15,168 bases of DNA, from the NCBI GenBank assembly GCA_016209865.1, contig JACQVL010000319.1, forward strand, positions 1 through 15,168. Reading direction: 5' to 3'. Below are positions 13,209-15,168 of the stretch, piece after piece (positions within the stretch are counted from its first letter, which is position 1; each line of letters opens with the position of its first letter). A program made the translations under genes and the position numbers. The stretch comes from Candidatus Latescibacterota bacterium (GTDB lineage: Bacteria; JAAXHH01; JACQVL01). The notes beneath the pieces were generated by a model. It had not been told where the DNA came from, made no database searches, and worked only from the letters and a program-made list of their open reading frames with translations.

Positions 13209-15116
13209 TTACTGCCCCGTGGTCGTAATCCGGATGGCCGCCTGGCCGAATAGGTCGGGACGCGCTCCTGTCGTCAGGCGCTGGATCGTGTTTCTCACCG
13301 TCCCGGACAGCAGCACCCCGCCACTGACCTCCCGGCCGTCGAGGCGGGGGAAGGGGGTGGTGCTGGCGAGGGCGATGAGCTGCTCGACCCCGAACGGCGG
13401 CCGGACGACCAGGTCGAACGCATCATCCGGGCCGGGGATGGTGTACACCTGTCCGGCGGCTACCCGGTCATCCCCCTTCAGCCGGTTGGGGAAGATTTGC
13501 AGCGTGTGGCCATCCGCCTGGCGGTAGAACAGCCGGAGACGGCAGTCGGCCCCCGCGCGAACGTAGACGGTCAGCCGTTCCCCCTCGGCGTACAGCCCAC
13601 CGTCCCCCCGGTCTGTCCACACGACGAGCGGGAGGCCGTGAGCAGAAGGCGGAAGATCGTCCGGGATCACCGGCGGCCGGAGGTCGTACGGGATCGTCCG
13701 CCTCGGGATGACCACGCTGGCGGAGGCGAGCCGTACCCCGTCCGTCCCGGTGACGCGCGCGTTGACGATGACGCTGTCCCCCCGTTCCCAGTAATCCCCC
13801 CAGATGACCGCGTCCGCCCGCACCGCCCGGGCGATCGTCTCCGCCGCGTTCGGGTCGCCGAAGTCGGCGAAACGGGCCGACCGGTCGATGCGTTCGACCA
13901 GACGAACCCGGCCGGCGCCGGCTAAGGCGGCGTTGAGGGACCGGCGGAGCGGGCCGGTAAACGGCCCGGCGATACGGGTATCCTGGTAGGTAAACCGGTC
14001 GACGACGACGGCGGTCTCCGGACGGAGCGTCCGGCTGAGCCGGCAGGCGAGTTCACCCAGGCCATCCTCCAGTCCGAGGGTCCCGGGCAACAGGACGAGC
14101 CGGCCGCTTAGACTGCCCAATCGCTCGACCCATCGGCCAGTCTGGGCTCCGGGCGCCTGTGCCCGAACGGCCGCGGTGTCGATCACAGCCATGACGACGC
14201 ACGCCGCTTCGCCGCACGTCCCGGCCTGAGAGACGGTGGCGGACACCGTCCCGTCCCTCGCCGTGACGCCCGGGCTTTCCAGGCGGCCGGTTCCCTGGGC
14301 GATCAGAAATCTGACGGGGAACCCGGCGGCCGGGACGGGCGCGCCGGACGGGGCGAGGGTGAGCCGGACGGTCAGCCGGTCCGGCACCCGTCCCTCCTCG
14401 ATGCGCTGCTGGTCTCCCGCGACAGGACTGAAGGCGAGGCTTGAGACAAGCCGCCCGATCGTCCGTTCGATGTCCATCACCGTCGGACTAAACGCAGACG
14501 AGCGTGCTTCCGTGTCGAGCAACGCCTCCACCTGATCCCCCACGAGCGCCCGGTACAGCCCTTCATCGGCTTCCGCGCCGGCCCGGTCATCAGCCGCCTG
14601 GGCGTACGCTAAGAACCCCCGGTACGTCTCCCCCGCCGCCAGGTCGCGGTCGCCCTGGGCGATGTAGGTCGCCGCCCGCTGCGCCACCACCCGGAGCTTC
14701 TCAGCGACCCGTTCCGCCGCCGCCTGCCGATCGAGCAGGGCGAGCGAATAATACGTCCTGGCCTTCTTATGGTACCATCGATCTTTGATGACCACCCCGT
14801 CTAAGGTAAGCGACACCGAGGTCTCGACGGTCTCTTCGATGTCGTGCGTGACCGTTGGACGGGTCGTCGACCCGCGTTCCGCTTCTTTGGCCGTCAGCCG
14901 GGCGGTCACGGTGACCCGAATCTGTTTGGCGATCTCCGCGCGGGCCAGGTCGTCCGCCCGCTGCCGGTCGCGATCACGGTTCCCGGTCGACTGCGCGATG
15001 CCCACGCCCTGAATAAAGAGACTGTTCGTGGCGTTCGGATGTTTCACCCAGCCAGGCTGGGCGGCGGCCGGAGGAACGGCCAGGCAGAGGGCGAGGGCCA
15101 CGATACTCAGCATCAT
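13209..15116 (-). CDS. Secreted LPP20-like / Big-1-like / CsgG-like / DUF4384 protein
   Basis: A protein of 635 residues from the ATG at 15116. A hydrophobic signal ends AAAQ (likely cut after Ala19). An LPP20-type segment follows (about 33-130): FIQGVGIAQSTGNRDRDRQR, then alanine-rich helix and a YYSLALLD strand. A Big-1-like Ig domain spans about 245-315 with Cys301 and Cys306. A CsgG-like segment follows (about 367-470): AVVVDRFTYQDTR, LVERI, AVRADAVIWGDYW. A DUF4384 domain closes it (about 496-590): LYAEGERLTVYVRAGADCRL, QIFPNRLKGDDRVAAG, PPFGVEQLIALAS. The probable location is periplasm or outer membrane. DUF4384 commonly occurs with caspase proteins, which fits the next gene. The same frame is open to an ATG at 15167, adding a basic stretch encoded by REP copy C; from 15116 the signal lacks basic residues, so the longer start is a real alternative. 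Confidence 0.8.
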   Translation of the reverse strand: MMLSIVALALCLAVPPAAAQPGWVKHPNATNSLFIQGVGIAQSTGNRDRDRQRADDLARAEIAKQIRVTVTARLTAKEAERGSTTRPTVTHDIEETVETSVSLTLDGVVIKDRWYHKKARTYYSLALLDRQAAAERVAEKLRVVAQRAATYIAQGDRDLAAGETYRGFLAYAQAADDRAGAEADEGLYRALVGDQVEALLDTEARSSAFSPTVMDIERTIGRLVSSLAFSPVAGDQQRIEEGRVPDRLTVRLTLAPSGAPVPAAGFPVRFLIAQGTGRLESPGVTARDGTVSATVSQAGTCGEAACVVMAVIDTAAVRAQAPGAQTGRWVERLGSLSGRLVLLPGTLGLEDGLGELACRLSRTLRPETAVVVDRFTYQDTRIAGPFTGPLRRSLNAALAGAGRVRLVERIDRSARFADFGDPNAAETIARAVRADAVIWGDYWERGDSVIVNARVTGTDGVRLASASVVIPRRTIPYDLRPPVIPDDLPPSAHGLPLVVWTDRGDGGLYAEGERLTVYVRAGADCRLRLFYRQADGHTLQIFPNRLKGDDRVAAGQVYTIPGPDDAFDLVVRPPFGVEQLIALASTTPFPRLDGREVSGGVLLSGTVRNTIQRLTTGARPDLFGQAAIRITTTGQ

Positions 15117-15142
15117 GGATTCCCGCTTGCGCGGGAATGACA
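15116..15142 (+). repeat. REP-like hairpin repeat, copy C, overlapping the DUF4384 gene start
   Basis: A 27-base copy with a perfect CCCGC-TT-GCGGG-type stem. It starts at the first base of the minus-strand ATG at 15116 and covers the position of that gene's ribosome site. Read on the minus strand in frame it encodes the well-known repeat peptide SFPRKRES. Confidence 0.85.
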
Positions 15143-15168
15143 ACCCTTTCTTCTGCGTTATTCTCATA

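Overview
This is a GC-rich (roughly 60% by eye) chromosomal window from a Gram-negative, diderm-type bacterium: there are two lipobox proteins, secreted envelope proteins, GT-C membrane glycosyltransferases and a rhomboid protease. I cannot place the organism firmly. Heptameric intergenic repeats, the 'SFPRKRES'-type REP repeat and a selenium-hydroxylase accessory gene would suit environmental lineages such as Nitrospirota or Methylomirabilota/NC10, but that is impression, not proof. All genes lie on the minus strand except one PLP enzyme. No RNA gene, CRISPR array, insertion sequence or phage gene was seen, and no gene-free stretch exceeds 300 bases.

Layout, in minus-strand transcription order. 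(1) 15116-10047, envelope/protease cluster: a secreted LPP20-like/CsgG-like/DUF4384 protein, a 765-residue lipoprotein (CsgG-like, TPR, PDZ, caspase with intact His/Cys and an EF-hand-like loop), and a small LPP20 lipoprotein. (2) 9902-9162, a rhomboid intramembrane serine protease with its own strong-looking promoter. (3) 7921-9060, on the plus strand, a cystathionine gamma-synthase/lyase-type enzyme convergent with the rhomboid gene. (4) 7640-5863, a small secreted Cys/His-motif protein overlapping a DUF4139 protein. (5) 5743-4982, a YqeC-like selenium-dependent hydroxylase accessory protein with two altered signature residues. (6) 4885 to the window edge, a tightly packed operon of two GT-C-type glycosyltransferases, an SGNH/GDSL-type protein and the first 30 codons of a further gene, probably for surface polysaccharide or glycolipid modification.

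The most interesting protein system is cluster 1. Its three proteins mirror the domain types of the FlgO/FlgP/FlgT outer-membrane flagellar proteins (CsgG-like, LPP20, LPP20 plus CsgG-like), but one carries a complete caspase. This suggests an envelope assembly linked to a probably calcium-responsive protease.

At DNA level, five intergenic spacers carry tandem 7-bp repeats. The unit sequence differs at each locus, yet the array architecture is similar; three loci have inverted partner arrays. Three copies of a 27-bp REP-like hairpin lie at the 5' ends of minus-strand genes, and one may encode part of a signal peptide. The genes also use the Leu codon TTA almost only when the next base is G.
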